From Nitrosomonas sp. Nm132 (GTDB lineage: Bacteria; Pseudomonadota; Gammaproteobacteria; Burkholderiales; Nitrosomonadaceae), in contig NZ_FNDH01000009.1 of the NCBI RefSeq assembly GCF_900100485.1, positions 23,510-87,509 on the forward strand: DNA of 64,000 nt. Direction: 5' to 3'. Numbering within the stretch: the first letter of the stretch is position 1; every line of letters starts with the position of its first letter. Positions 42,314 to 50,233 of the stretch are shown here, piece by piece. A model generated the notes under the pieces. That model was given only the letters and a program-made list of their open reading frames with translations. It had not been told where the DNA came from and made no database searches. Both the position numbers and the translations under genes were made by a program.

Positions 42314-43774
42314 ATGAGAACGGTCGATACCTATAATCCGCAGCTAAAAGTAACGCTGCATAAAACGATTGGCAGAGAAACGGTGGAGGGTAACGATCCG
42401 GTGTCCACTCGTTATAAGAGCGCTGATTACATTATTGACCTATCGCCATATCTCGGCGATGGGGCCTCAGTGCTGACCTCCAAATCTGTCAGGGAGCCAT
42501 CAGGGGGATTTACGTTATTATTGATAGACCGTTTCCACGGCAAAAAAGATTCTTTTGAGTCTCTTTATGGATTGATCGAGCCGATGGACTTCATTGAGAT
42601 CAGGATGAAGCATGAGCACGACGACACGACCGAGATACCAATCGTCATGCGGGGGTTCATCAGCGAGATACGGCGCGCAGAATCCATGGGAGCGGACGGC
42701 CAACCGCAGCGGAGCGTTGTGCTGGTAGGGCAGGATTACGGCAAAATCTGGCAAATGCTGCAAATTCTATTTCTGCCGGGTTATGTAATCGGGCAGGATT
42801 TGATTACCAATTTCAGGCTATTCGAACGATACGGGATGGGGTTTGAAACTAATTACCCATCCCACAAATTCATTCGGGACGTATTTGAAAAAATAATCAA
42901 TCCGTATCTGAAAGGATTGATGCCTGAAGGTTCTTCAAATCCCGTGGAGTTCAAGCTTGACAGAGTTATGGATGATGGCAGCCGTACCAGCATATCGGGA
43001 ACGCAGAACCAGGAGGGAACACTTTATAATCTGATGCGCATGTATACCGATGTGGGAATCTGGAACGAGCTGTTTATTCAAGATGAGGAGGACGGCGTGC
43101 ATGTTGTATTTCGTCCGACACCCGCGTTGAAGGTGGACGGAAAAACGAAAATTCAAGAGAGGGCGCCCGATCCTGAAATTATTGATGTGCCGATTGGTCG
43201 CGTCATCAATATGACCGTCTCCCGTTCAGATGCAGATATAGCCAATTTTTATTGGGTAAGAAGTCCACGGTTTGATTTGAACAGCGATCTGTACCGGCAA
43301 TTGTTCGCCGTCCACGCATCACCCGACAAAGATACGGTATTGCTAGCCAATTATCCGAACACAAGCGAAGGGCTGTATGGTCTTCGCGCCATGTACGGAG
43401 AGACGCAAACCGGGCCAAATGACGCCTATACATCAGGTTTGAAGGAGGCAGAGGAAGATAAAAGACGCGACAAGGTAGTTGACTGGGTTAAACACAGAAG
43501 AGTTGCCATGGTTGAACAAAACAAGGATAACGTGGTGCTGGAGCGTGGCAGCCTTCGCATGTTTGGTAATGAGCGCATCCGAGCCGGAATGTATATCAAC
43601 TTGAAAAGAGGTGCGTTCAACGCGCTGTATTACGTCACGCAAGTCGATCATTCCTTTGTCCCCTACAACGGTTTCGTGTCCACACTTACGCTTGAGCGAG
43701 GTCTTGGTTTTGTCGAGCGGGTAAAAATGGAGTCGGGCAAACAATCCCCCTGGATAGCTGAGAGAACGCGATAA
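42314..43774 (+). CDS. Baseplate hub protein (gp27/gpD-like)
   Basis: 486 residues between tape measure and spike genes, the usual place of the hub. The N-terminus (YNPQLKVTLHKTIGRETVEG, then YIIDLSPYLGDGASVLTSKS) and several beta-rich segments fit a gp27-type hub, which forms the trimeric ring carrying the spike. The end (GAFNALYYVTQVDHSFVPYN) is typical of the last hub domain. Its stop overlaps the spike ATG (TAATG). Confidence 0.75.
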   Translation: MRTVDTYNPQLKVTLHKTIGRETVEGNDPVSTRYKSADYIIDLSPYLGDGASVLTSKSVREPSGGFTLLLIDRFHGKKDSFESLYGLIEPMDFIEIRMKHEHDDTTEIPIVMRGFISEIRRAESMGADGQPQRSVVLVGQDYGKIWQMLQILFLPGYVIGQDLITNFRLFERYGMGFETNYPSHKFIRDVFEKIINPYLKGLMPEGSSNPVEFKLDRVMDDGSRTSISGTQNQEGTLYNLMRMYTDVGIWNELFIQDEEDGVHVVFRPTPALKVDGKTKIQERAPDPEIIDVPIGRVINMTVSRSDADIANFYWVRSPRFDLNSDLYRQLFAVHASPDKDTVLLANYPNTSEGLYGLRAMYGETQTGPNDAYTSGLKEAEEDKRRDKVVDWVKHRRVAMVEQNKDNVVLERGSLRMFGNERIRAGMYINLKRGAFNALYYVTQVDHSFVPYNGFVSTLTLERGLGFVERVKMESGKQSPWIAERTR

Positions 43775-44544
43775 TGTTGAGATTGGGACGTGTGGTAGCG
43801 ATTCACCCGGAAGACAATTCGGTCGATATCGTCATGACCGACGACGGTGCTCGCCTAGCTGGAGTGCAGGTGCTTGCTTCTTCCGCCAGCACGCGCAGCG
43901 GACTTGTTGACTTGCCCGTGCCTGCACAACCGGATGAGGGCGACGCAAAATGGGATATCACGAAGGTCACGGAGAGCGACGTGATTGCAGCCGTGGCCTA
44001 TTTTGATGCAATGAGAATGCCTGTGGTCGTAGGCTTTCTCTATCCACAAATCAATCAGATGCTGTTTGCGGAAGAGGGCAGAAAGTTAGATCGTCACCAT
44101 TCTGATGTGTATAGCACGATAGATAAGGATGGCAATGTTGAATGGTTCCACCCGAGCGGAACTTATGTTCGCATGGCCGTTTCACCCGAGCATGATGACC
44201 TGACCGGCAAGGACTTCGATAAAAAATGGAAGACTGATCGCAATACTGATAAGCGGGTTTCATTCAGGCTAGCGATTAAAAACAGCGGCGGCACGAAGGC
44301 AACAATCACCATTGATCCCGATGGAAATGTCTCGCTGGTACACGCTGGCAATCTCAATATTGAAACAAGTGGAAATGCTGCTCACACAGCGCAAGCCATC
44401 GTCATGAACGCGGATACGTTGATGATAAATGCAAATGTAGCGATTAACAGCGACAGCATGACTCACAATGGGGTGGATATAGGTAGATCGCACCGTCATT
44501 CTGGCGTCGATGCTGGACCAGACAATACTGGAGTGCCAGTTTAG
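43774..44544 (+). CDS. Baseplate central spike protein (gpV-like)
   Basis: 256 residues. The N-terminal OB-like domain (RLGRVVAIHPEDNSVDIVMT, then GVQVLASSAST) is followed by a beta-helix-like region (KATITIDPDGNVSLVHAGNL, then IVMNADTLMINANVAINSD). The tip, HNGVDIGRSHRHSGV, has the His-x-His pattern that binds iron at spike tips. The protein would puncture the outer membrane. Gene order tape, hub, spike is preserved, then a cargo block separates the spike from the wedge genes. Confidence 0.85.
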   Translation: MLRLGRVVAIHPEDNSVDIVMTDDGARLAGVQVLASSASTRSGLVDLPVPAQPDEGDAKWDITKVTESDVIAAVAYFDAMRMPVVVGFLYPQINQMLFAEEGRKLDRHHSDVYSTIDKDGNVEWFHPSGTYVRMAVSPEHDDLTGKDFDKKWKTDRNTDKRVSFRLAIKNSGGTKATITIDPDGNVSLVHAGNLNIETSGNAAHTAQAIVMNADTLMINANVAINSDSMTHNGVDIGRSHRHSGVDAGPDNTGVPV

Positions 44545-44600
44545 TCATCTTCACGCCATGAAAGTAACATTACGACACACGTTATAACTGTATACACTTA

Positions 44601-45128
44601 TTACCTAAAACCGCCTTCTTGCACTCTAGGCTTCAATTTCCTCGTCTCACGCTTTTCATCAAGAAGAAATTGATTTTCTAATTTCTGGCATAAATTTTCA
44701 GCAGATTCGTGGCTGCTTTTGGCTTTTACGTCAAGAATCACGAAACTACCAATAGCTAGAAATGTTACTGGCTTGTTTATTGCCAGTTTTTCTCCAAGCG
44801 GATAACAACCACTCAATACAAATCCACTGCTTTCTCCAGCAGAAACAGAAGCATCTAGCAAAGGTGACCCTATCCCAAATAAAGAAATATGATGAATTGT
44901 GCAAACATCATGTTTTATCTTTCCGGTAGATATTTTTATATCTTCTGGTTTTATAGAGATTTTCTTTTCTGATTTATTTTGTACAACCAGCGCCGATCCT
45001 TCCTTGTTAAATTCAAACCCAATCTTTACGGAACACATCTCTTTTTCAAATATCTGACTTGCCATCGAATTCATAGATATAGAAAGAAATGCATAGAGCA
45101 TCAACATCGTAAACAACCATTTTTTCAT
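44601..45128 (-). CDS. Secreted cysteine-containing cargo protein
   Basis: 175 residues with an N-terminal signal peptide (hydrophobic core LFTMLMLYAFLSISM, cleavage after about MASQ). The mature part has four cysteines, which could form two disulfides in the periplasm, and a beta-rich layout. The gene is AT-rich and on the minus strand within the late region. No family is recognised. It is a candidate lysogenic conversion or superinfection-exclusion protein. A ribosome site (AAGGAAG) precedes the ATG. Confidence 0.65.
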   Translation of the reverse strand: MKKWLFTMLMLYAFLSISMNSMASQIFEKEMCSVKIGFEFNKEGSALVVQNKSEKKISIKPEDIKISTGKIKHDVCTIHHISLFGIGSPLLDASVSAGESSGFVLSGCYPLGEKLAINKPVTFLAIGSFVILDVKAKSSHESAENLCQKLENQFLLDEKRETRKLKPRVQEGGFR

Positions 45129-45159
45129 CTTATTCTTCCTTTTTATTTTGCCTGAGAAA

Positions 45160-45183
45160 GGAAAGAGCTTTGACGCTCTTTCC
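45160..45183 (-). terminator. Intrinsic terminator after the antirepressor gene
   Basis: On the minus strand GGAAAGAGC, a six-base loop, then GCTCTTTCC and TTTCT: a strong stem with a T-rich tail just past the antirepressor stop codon. It separates the antirepressor from the secreted-protein gene, which therefore needs its own promoter. Confidence 0.75.
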
Positions 45184-45193
45184 TATGTGTTTT

Positions 45194-46054
45194 CTATTGA
45201 TTCCTTCCCGCCCAGCGTTTAAGGAATCGTACACTGAATTCCAGATGAGTCAGTGCTTCGCTGACCTCAGTCGAACCAGTTATCAGAAGTCTTTTGAGAT
45301 CATCCAGTGCTTCCCATAGCGGCATCCCTGCTTCAGCGGGAAGCTCATGACACCAGGTCTGCAATTCTGTAATGATGCTTCTCATTGTCTGGATATTACG
45401 TATTGCGTCTGCTGAGCCTGCAGGATCGGGCTTTGTCCAAACGGGTGGTTTGATCGCAGGCATAGGAGCAGGTAACGCCTTAACTTCATTCTTGCCTGGA
45501 ATGGATGGGATATACCGGCAAGCCTCCTCGTATTTTGTAAACGGCAAATTCTTGTAGCTATTGATACGAAAATGATTGTTGAATCTTCCCCACGCATAAG
45601 GGCGGTCACGCCCATCAGGGAAACGGCTGGCCATCAGGTTGAAGAGAACGCCTTGTTGATTGACAGTAATTAACTGGCAAGAATTGTTTGTGAGTTGGGT
45701 TTCTTGGTTATTCCATTTCTGCCAGCGCTCCCACAGAACATCGTCGCATTCGTTCTGGAAAGCGATGACTTTATCACGTATCTCCGGTTTGACTTTATTA
45801 GAGTGAATCGACATCAACCAGCCGGGGAGTTTACGGAGGGGAAGGCAAGATGCTCTCTGTTCGCCGCCTTTGGAAGGTATGGTGATAATCACCATACCCC
45901 ATCGATCTTTATTTGCAGAAATTTTGGTATGCTGAGATTTCCAATCCATCCCCATACCTTCTATAACAGGTTTCATGGGAACGAAAGGTTGTTGTTCGTG
46001 TTCGGTAACTAGAAGGGTATTGCCATGGAATGCAACTTCGAGTAACTGGGTCAT
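45194..46054 (-). CDS. Phage antirepressor (P22_AR_N domain)
   Basis: 286 residues. The N-terminal domain matches P22 Ant-type antirepressors: LLEVAFHGNTLLVTEHEQQP (about 4-23), FVPMKPVIEGMGMDWKSQHT (about 24-43), then LPLRKLPGWLMSIHSNKVKP. The C-terminal part (about 195-286) is helical and could bind the repressor. Antirepressors inactivate CI-type repressors and trigger induction, sometimes of other prophages. The gene follows a C4-like RNA region, the known silencer of such genes in P1. The ribosome site is AAGGAG. Confidence 0.88.
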   Translation of the reverse strand: MTQLLEVAFHGNTLLVTEHEQQPFVPMKPVIEGMGMDWKSQHTKISANKDRWGMVIITIPSKGGEQRASCLPLRKLPGWLMSIHSNKVKPEIRDKVIAFQNECDDVLWERWQKWNNQETQLTNNSCQLITVNQQGVLFNLMASRFPDGRDRPYAWGRFNNHFRINSYKNLPFTKYEEACRYIPSIPGKNEVKALPAPMPAIKPPVWTKPDPAGSADAIRNIQTMRSIITELQTWCHELPAEAGMPLWEALDDLKRLLITGSTEVSEALTHLEFSVRFLKRWAGRNQ

Positions 46055-46102
46055 GATTTACGCTCCTTACTATGGAATTGACCAACAGCAACATACTGGC
46101 GG

Positions 46103-46193
46103 CCAGGTGCTAGTAACCTGGCGTAAGTCAGGCGGAGTGATTCCCCTTACGGGTCTTTTATTCCTCGCACACCCGGCCATAGGAAATCTATGG
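46103..46193 (-). ncRNA. C4-like antisense RNA upstream of the antirepressor
   Basis: On the minus strand the segment contains the landmarks I recall for C4 RNAs of P1/P7-type phages: a CCATAG/CTATGG hairpin (46193-46177), CCGGGTGTGCGAGG, the GACCCGTAAGGGGAATC loop, CACTCCGCCTGACTTACGCC, and a CCAGG/CCTGG hairpin (46121-46103). Upstream on the same transcript lie complementary segments (AGGTGCTAGTAACACC at 46263-46248, and GCGTAAGCGG further in). In P1 C4 blocks antirepressor translation. Assignment is from memory of the family pattern. Confidence 0.65.
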
Positions 46194-46298
46194 ACGTAAA
46201 AAAACCGCATGCTGACGGGCGCGGATGTCCGCTTACGCTATTCAAATGGTGTTACTAGCACCTAAACGCACTATATCCCCGTAGAGCAGAGTTTGTCA

Positions 46299-46328
46299 AC
46301 AAATAATAACAAATATGTTATTATTTGT
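46299..46328. promoter_or_regulatory. Palindromic operator of the toxin-antitoxin genes
   Basis: ACAAATAATAAC and GTTATTATTTGT are perfect 12-base inverted arms (46299-46310 and 46317-46328) just before the toxin ATG. An Xre-type antitoxin binding here would autoregulate the pair. Confidence 0.65.
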
Positions 46329-46331
46329 GTT

Positions 46332-46661
46332 ATGAAATACAGCGTCAATTTTTACAGCGAAACGGTCCGTATTGAAATTGAAAGCTTGCCTAGTACGTTG
46401 GCTGCGCGTTTCATTACTTTGGCGGATAGAATGGAAACCGCTGGGCCGAATCTTGGCGAACCGCATACCAAAGCTTTTGGCGATGGATTGCTCGAATTGC
46501 GCCTGAAAGGCGCGGAAGGCATCGCCCGCGTGTTCTACTGTACGCTGGTTGGCCGCCGTATTGTGATGCTGCACAGCTTCGTCAAGAAGTCGCAGAAAGC
46601 CTCGCCGCGAGATAAGCGGATTGCTGAAACCAGAATGAAGGAGATTAAAAATGGATGCTGA
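46332..46661 (+). CDS. RelE/HigB-type toxin (phage Gp49-like family)
   Basis: 109 residues from ATG 46332, just after the palindromic operator; the frame continues upstream through the operator but has no good start there. The sequence MKYSVNFYSE, then FGDGLLELRLKGAEGIARVF and VMLHSFVKKSQKASPRDKRI is typical of the Gp49-like/HigB family of ribosome-dependent mRNA interferases. It overlaps the antitoxin gene by 11 bases, in the toxin-first order usual for the family. Confidence 0.85.
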   Translation: MKYSVNFYSETVRIEIESLPSTLAARFITLADRMETAGPNLGEPHTKAFGDGLLELRLKGAEGIARVFYCTLVGRRIVMLHSFVKKSQKASPRDKRIAETRMKEIKNGC

Positions 46662-46962
46662 GCGTACCCCACCCACCATGACATATGCCGAGATGAAAGA
46701 GAAAATGCTGTCCGACCCCGCTGTGCGTGCCGAATATGAGCGCATTGAGCGCGAAGAAATGCCGATGCTCGACGCTATTCTCAAAGCACGTAAAGAAGCG
46801 GGATTGACCCAGGCCCAGGTAGCTGAACGCATGGGTACTAAAGCGACCGCAGTAGCCCGGCTGGAAAATGCGCTGATCACCGGCAAGCCATCCCCTTCAT
46901 TGAATACGCTACGTAAATACGCGGCAGCACTCGGAAAAAATCTCGAAGTGCGTTTTTCTTGA
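46651..46962 (+). CDS. Xre-family antitoxin
   Basis: 103 residues. A helix-turn-helix of the Xre type spans about 45-100 (ILKARKEAGLTQAQVAERMG, then VARLENALITGKPSPSLNTL). The N-terminal 40 residues are acidic and probably bind the toxin. AGGAG precedes the ATG, inside the toxin gene. The pair lies in the cargo block between the spike and wedge genes and should stabilise the prophage. Confidence 0.88.
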   Translation: MDAERTPPTMTYAEMKEKMLSDPAVRAEYERIEREEMPMLDAILKARKEAGLTQAQVAERMGTKATAVARLENALITGKPSPSLNTLRKYAAALGKNLEVRFS

Positions 46963-46966
46963 GAAT

Positions 46967-47004
46967 TTGACATCCTCCCCCGCCTAAAGGTAGGGGATTC
47001 CTAC
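46967..47004. repeat. IS200/IS605-type end-like hairpin remnant
   Basis: TTGACATCCTCCCCCGCC, TAAA, GGTAGGGGATTCCTAC forms a stem-loop like the ends of IS200/IS605 elements. The first 12 or so bases recur at 58760-58772. No transposase is nearby, so this is a remnant or a solitary end. Confidence 0.5.
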
Positions 47005-47048
47005 AGCGCCTGATTTAACATGCTGGTTAAATCTAATCCATTGAAAAC

Positions 47049-47282
47049 CTAAAAAGTACTTTTATATTCATCGGGTTTGTTCTCGTGAGCAAGAGCATCA
47101 GCAAATGCTAAAAGGAATTTTTTTGCTCGCGTATTATCTGCTGGATACGATTCAGCTTTGCTCTTGAGCATATCTATAACTTTATTCAATTCTATTTGGT
47201 AGGGTTGGCTGCTTGCGTATGAGTCTCCATAAAATTGGAGAATGGCGAATGCTTCTTTTGCTATTTCATAGTGATGTTTCAA
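47049..47282 (-). CDS. Small hypothetical helical protein
   Basis: 77 residues from TTG 47282, chosen because AGGAGG lies eight bases upstream. The sequence MKHHYEIAKEAFAILQFYGD, then QIELNKVIDMLKSKAESYPA is helical and acidic. AT-rich composition and minus orientation match the rest of the cargo block. No family recognised. Confidence 0.6.
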   Translation of the reverse strand: MKHHYEIAKEAFAILQFYGDSYASSQPYQIELNKVIDMLKSKAESYPADNTRAKKFLLAFADALAHENKPDEYKSTF

Positions 47283-47352
47283 ATTTATACCTCCTGTTAT
47301 ATTAATAAGTTAATGATACTACCATGACCATCGCGTGTAATAGTATAAGGGA

Positions 47353-47368
47353 GTCGTGATGCTAATTT
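47353..47368 (+). promoter_or_regulatory. Phage-type promoter ahead of the baseplate operon
   Basis: GTCGTGA (47353-47359), A47364 and T47368. The predicted start, 47375, is exactly the A of the ATG. It restarts late transcription after the cargo block. Confidence 0.7.
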
Positions 47369-47374
47369 ACCTGC

Positions 47375-48520
47375 ATGCTCACGATCCAGACACAGCCACC
47401 AAAATCACAGAAAGCAGGGGACAGGCCAATTTCTTTTATCTTGGCCGGATACCACAGAAGTGAGATTCAAGAGTACAAATTTGTCATTCGTCCCGAAGAA
47501 CTGACAAGGGTTGATCCTTCGCGCGTAACGGTTCATCAGACACTTGGCGGAGAATCGCTGGGCTGGGCGGACAGCTTCGGGAAGGGATTGCCTACCATCA
47601 ATATATCGGGTAATACCGGTTGGCGGGTCAAACATGATTCCGGTGACGGATTAGACCGGATGATCAAGCTCAAAGCGCAGATTGATGCATGGCATGAAAT
47701 TCGGCAGCAGCGGATCAATGCAGGATCGAACCCGGATGAAACAAAACTGATATTCGTTGACACCCTAGATCAGTTTGCGGTTCATGTCGTACCGATTCAA
47801 TTTGTATTGCGTCGCAGCAAATCAAGGCCACTGCTCGCACAGTTCAATATCTCGATGGCGGTAATCAGCCCGGATATCGATTCATCGCCATTTTTACCAG
47901 CACCGGTTAAACCCAACATGCCATCGGTCATAGACGGTTTTCTCGGGGCAATCGGGCGCATTACCAAATTCCTGAATGATACGGCGAAGTGGATAGATAA
48001 GAATATTCTCGGCCCAGTTAAAGCGTTTGCGGAAATGACGCGCAAGATCATGAATGCAGTCATTGGCATGATCCGCTCCGGCGTCAATGTGGTTGCTAGA
48101 GTTATCTTGACGGCGCGAGAGATTGCGCAAGCAGGAATGAATATCGCGCGATCCATATCGGCAATACTAGACCTGCCATCGCTTGCAAAACAGCAATTAT
48201 CCAAAGTGGCAACGGAATACTCGTCTATTTTCTGCCTGACACGCAACGCGCTAGGGATCACACCCTATTATGACGATTACTCTTCGGTATACGGCGCATC
48301 AAATTGCTCGTCTACGGCAGGCGGACGACCGCCCAGCATCTACGCTAATACTAATACCTTCGCAGCTATTACACCTGAAACCGATTCGACAGTGACGGTA
48401 TCCAGCGCTGCCCAATCGAGCCTTGCTGCCCTGACAAGAACCGATCCGGTCTTATCGCCCATGTCGCAAAGTGAATTGCTTGCGCACACTAACAATGTTG
48501 TTGCTGGGGTGGCGATCTGA
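47375..48520 (+). CDS. Baseplate-associated structural protein
   Basis: 381 residues. The N-terminal region (PISFILAGYHRSEIQEYKFV, then RPEELTRVDPSRVTVHQTLG) resembles proteins at the start of baseplate wedge operons in this kind of myovirus. A long amphipathic helical region follows (about 200-285, FLNDTAKWIDKNILGPVKAF). The last 80 residues are Ser/Thr-rich. The exact role (hub completion or T4 gp53-like) is not clear. The stop overlaps the next ATG (TGATG). Confidence 0.6.
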   Translation: MLTIQTQPPKSQKAGDRPISFILAGYHRSEIQEYKFVIRPEELTRVDPSRVTVHQTLGGESLGWADSFGKGLPTINISGNTGWRVKHDSGDGLDRMIKLKAQIDAWHEIRQQRINAGSNPDETKLIFVDTLDQFAVHVVPIQFVLRRSKSRPLLAQFNISMAVISPDIDSSPFLPAPVKPNMPSVIDGFLGAIGRITKFLNDTAKWIDKNILGPVKAFAEMTRKIMNAVIGMIRSGVNVVARVILTAREIAQAGMNIARSISAILDLPSLAKQQLSKVATEYSSIFCLTRNALGITPYYDDYSSVYGASNCSSTAGGRPPSIYANTNTFAAITPETDSTVTVSSAAQSSLAALTRTDPVLSPMSQSELLAHTNNVVAGVAI

Positions 48521-49137
48521 TGGCGCCGCCAAGAATACAGATACCTGCGTACAGAATCACCGAGACATTCCATGGCGATACGATCCAGGCAATTGCTTTT
48601 CGTGAACTGGGTGATGCTAATCGCTGGCCCGATCTGGTTGCGCTGAATGAATTAAGACCGCCATTCATCACCAGCGATCCTGATCTGGTTGTTCCAGGAG
48701 TTTTACTAGCTGGCAATCCAATCAAGGTGCTTGCTCCAAGTCCGTTTGTGCCTGCAACACGGTCTCCCGATGATGCATTTCTTAGGGACGTGGCTCTCAA
48801 TAATAAATTGCTCGAAGCAACCGAAGGGGGCGATTTCGCCATGGCGTCTGGCGTTCCCAATCTTAGGCAGGCATTGAATCACGCCATGATTACTGAAAAA
48901 GGTAATCTCCCATTTCACCCCAGATATGGCTCGATGATTCCGAGGATCATCGGTGAAGTCAGCTCGCCGGTATCCGCGATCATGGCGGCTGAGTACGCAA
49001 AATCGGTGGTTGCGGCTGATGAACGAATATCGCGCGTCATTCAATCCAAAGCGGAAGCGGTAGGGGACAAAATCAGGGTTGAGGTGAATGCCGAGACAAT
49101 CCATGGCAGACCGGTCAATTTGGAGGTGGTGATTTAA
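48520..49137 (+). CDS. Baseplate wedge protein (gp25/GPW-like) with LysM-like N-terminus
   Basis: 205 residues. Residues 10-60 (YRITETFHGDTIQAIAFREL, then RWPDLVALNEL) resemble a LysM domain. Residues about 110-200 (NLRQALNHAMITEKGNLPFH, then YGSMIPRIIGE and ADERISRVIQSKAEAVGDKI) carry the gp25/W core, including the conserved acidic and basic residues. gp25 is the wedge part that contacts the first sheath ring. It directly precedes the baseplate J gene, the canonical order. Confidence 0.85.
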   Translation: MAPPRIQIPAYRITETFHGDTIQAIAFRELGDANRWPDLVALNELRPPFITSDPDLVVPGVLLAGNPIKVLAPSPFVPATRSPDDAFLRDVALNNKLLEATEGGDFAMASGVPNLRQALNHAMITEKGNLPFHPRYGSMIPRIIGEVSSPVSAIMAAEYAKSVVAADERISRVIQSKAEAVGDKIRVEVNAETIHGRPVNLEVVI

Positions 49138-49138
49138 T

Positions 49139-50233
49139 ATGTTCCAAATTAAGGATTTCCGTTCCTGTGTTGCATCCATGATCAACTGGATGAAGGCGAC
49201 GCAGGAGAAAATCACCGATTTCAATGTCGGCTCGGTTGCCAGGACGTTGGTTGAGGCGCCAGCCGTCGAGATCGAAGAGCTTTATCAACAGTTTTTTATC
49301 GGTCTGAGAGAGGCTATCCCTGTTGCTCTTTTCCGGGCATTTAATTTTGAGAGACTTCCTGCTGCACTTGCAGTCGGTACCGTAACCGTTACGCAGGGTA
49401 CAGCAAGAAGCAGCGATCTTTTGATTCCCGAGGGAACCGTTTTTCTAACGATTGATGGGCGTGAGTACAAAAGCGTTCAGGATGTTACTTGGCTGACAGG
49501 TACGACATTCGTGCAAATACAGGTTGAAGCATCTTTGCTTGGTATGCTGGGTAACACCTCTGCAGGAACCATTGTCCAATCGTCATTTTTCGATAGCAAT
49601 GTGGTTATCAGCAACCTGCCAATTAATAACGGCAGGGATGATGAGACCGAGGAAGAGCGCAAAATCCGTTTTTCCGATTTCATCCTGTCGCTATCTCGCG
49701 GCACCTTGGCGGCTATCAAATTTGCGGTTGCTTCTGCTGTAGTCAAATCTGAGCTAGGTGAAACAATAGAGTATGTTGCCCGAATTGGTATTGAGGAGGA
49801 AATCGGGCACGTTGACATTCACATTTATGGGTCCGGTGGAATTGCTAGTGATGCGCTAGTCACTCAAGCGCAAATGCTAGTGGATGGTTATGAACTGGAA
49901 GACGGAACGAAAATACCAGGTTACCGTTCAGCAGGCATTCGCGTGACGGTCATGAAGATGACCGAACAGACCATCAATGTGACGATGAATGTCAGCCTGT
50001 TCCCTGGTTACTCTCTCACAACGGCTCTTATCAATGAAATCAAGGCAAGGATAGAAACAGAATTCGATAGCATTGAATCCGGTAGCGTGCTTTACATGAA
50101 AAGCCTGACTGATGCAGCCTTAAGTGTAGCTGGCATCAAAGATATCTTTGTCTCAAATGAGTCAAATATCATTTGCGGCAATGATGAGGTGCTGCGTTTA
50201 GGTGATTTTACTGTCATTGAAGTCAATGTTTGA
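49139..50233 (+). CDS. Baseplate J-like protein
   Basis: 364 residues with the baseplate J family pattern: DFNVGSVARTLVEAPAVEIE (about 23-42), VTVTQGTARSSDLLIPEGTV (about 80-99), then ETEEERKIRFSDFILSLSRG (about 169-188). The C-terminal half (SAGIRVTVMKMTEQTINVTM) is the second family domain. It corresponds to T4 gp6-type wedge subunits. The last few codons overlap the next gene. Confidence 0.9.
   Translation: MFQIKDFRSCVASMINWMKATQEKITDFNVGSVARTLVEAPAVEIEELYQQFFIGLREAIPVALFRAFNFERLPAALAVGTVTVTQGTARSSDLLIPEGTVFLTIDGREYKSVQDVTWLTGTTFVQIQVEASLLGMLGNTSAGTIVQSSFFDSNVVISNLPINNGRDDETEEERKIRFSDFILSLSRGTLAAIKFAVASAVVKSELGETIEYVARIGIEEEIGHVDIHIYGSGGIASDALVTQAQMLVDGYELEDGTKIPGYRSAGIRVTVMKMTEQTINVTMNVSLFPGYSLTTALINEIKARIETEFDSIESGSVLYMKSLTDAALSVAGIKDIFVSNESNIICGNDEVLRLGDFTVIEVNV

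Noticed and set aside
44554..44576. GTCGTAA with A and T at the right spacing, minus strand
   Set aside because: One mismatch in the core and it would drive only antisense RNA across the spike gene, so it was left out of the promoter family.
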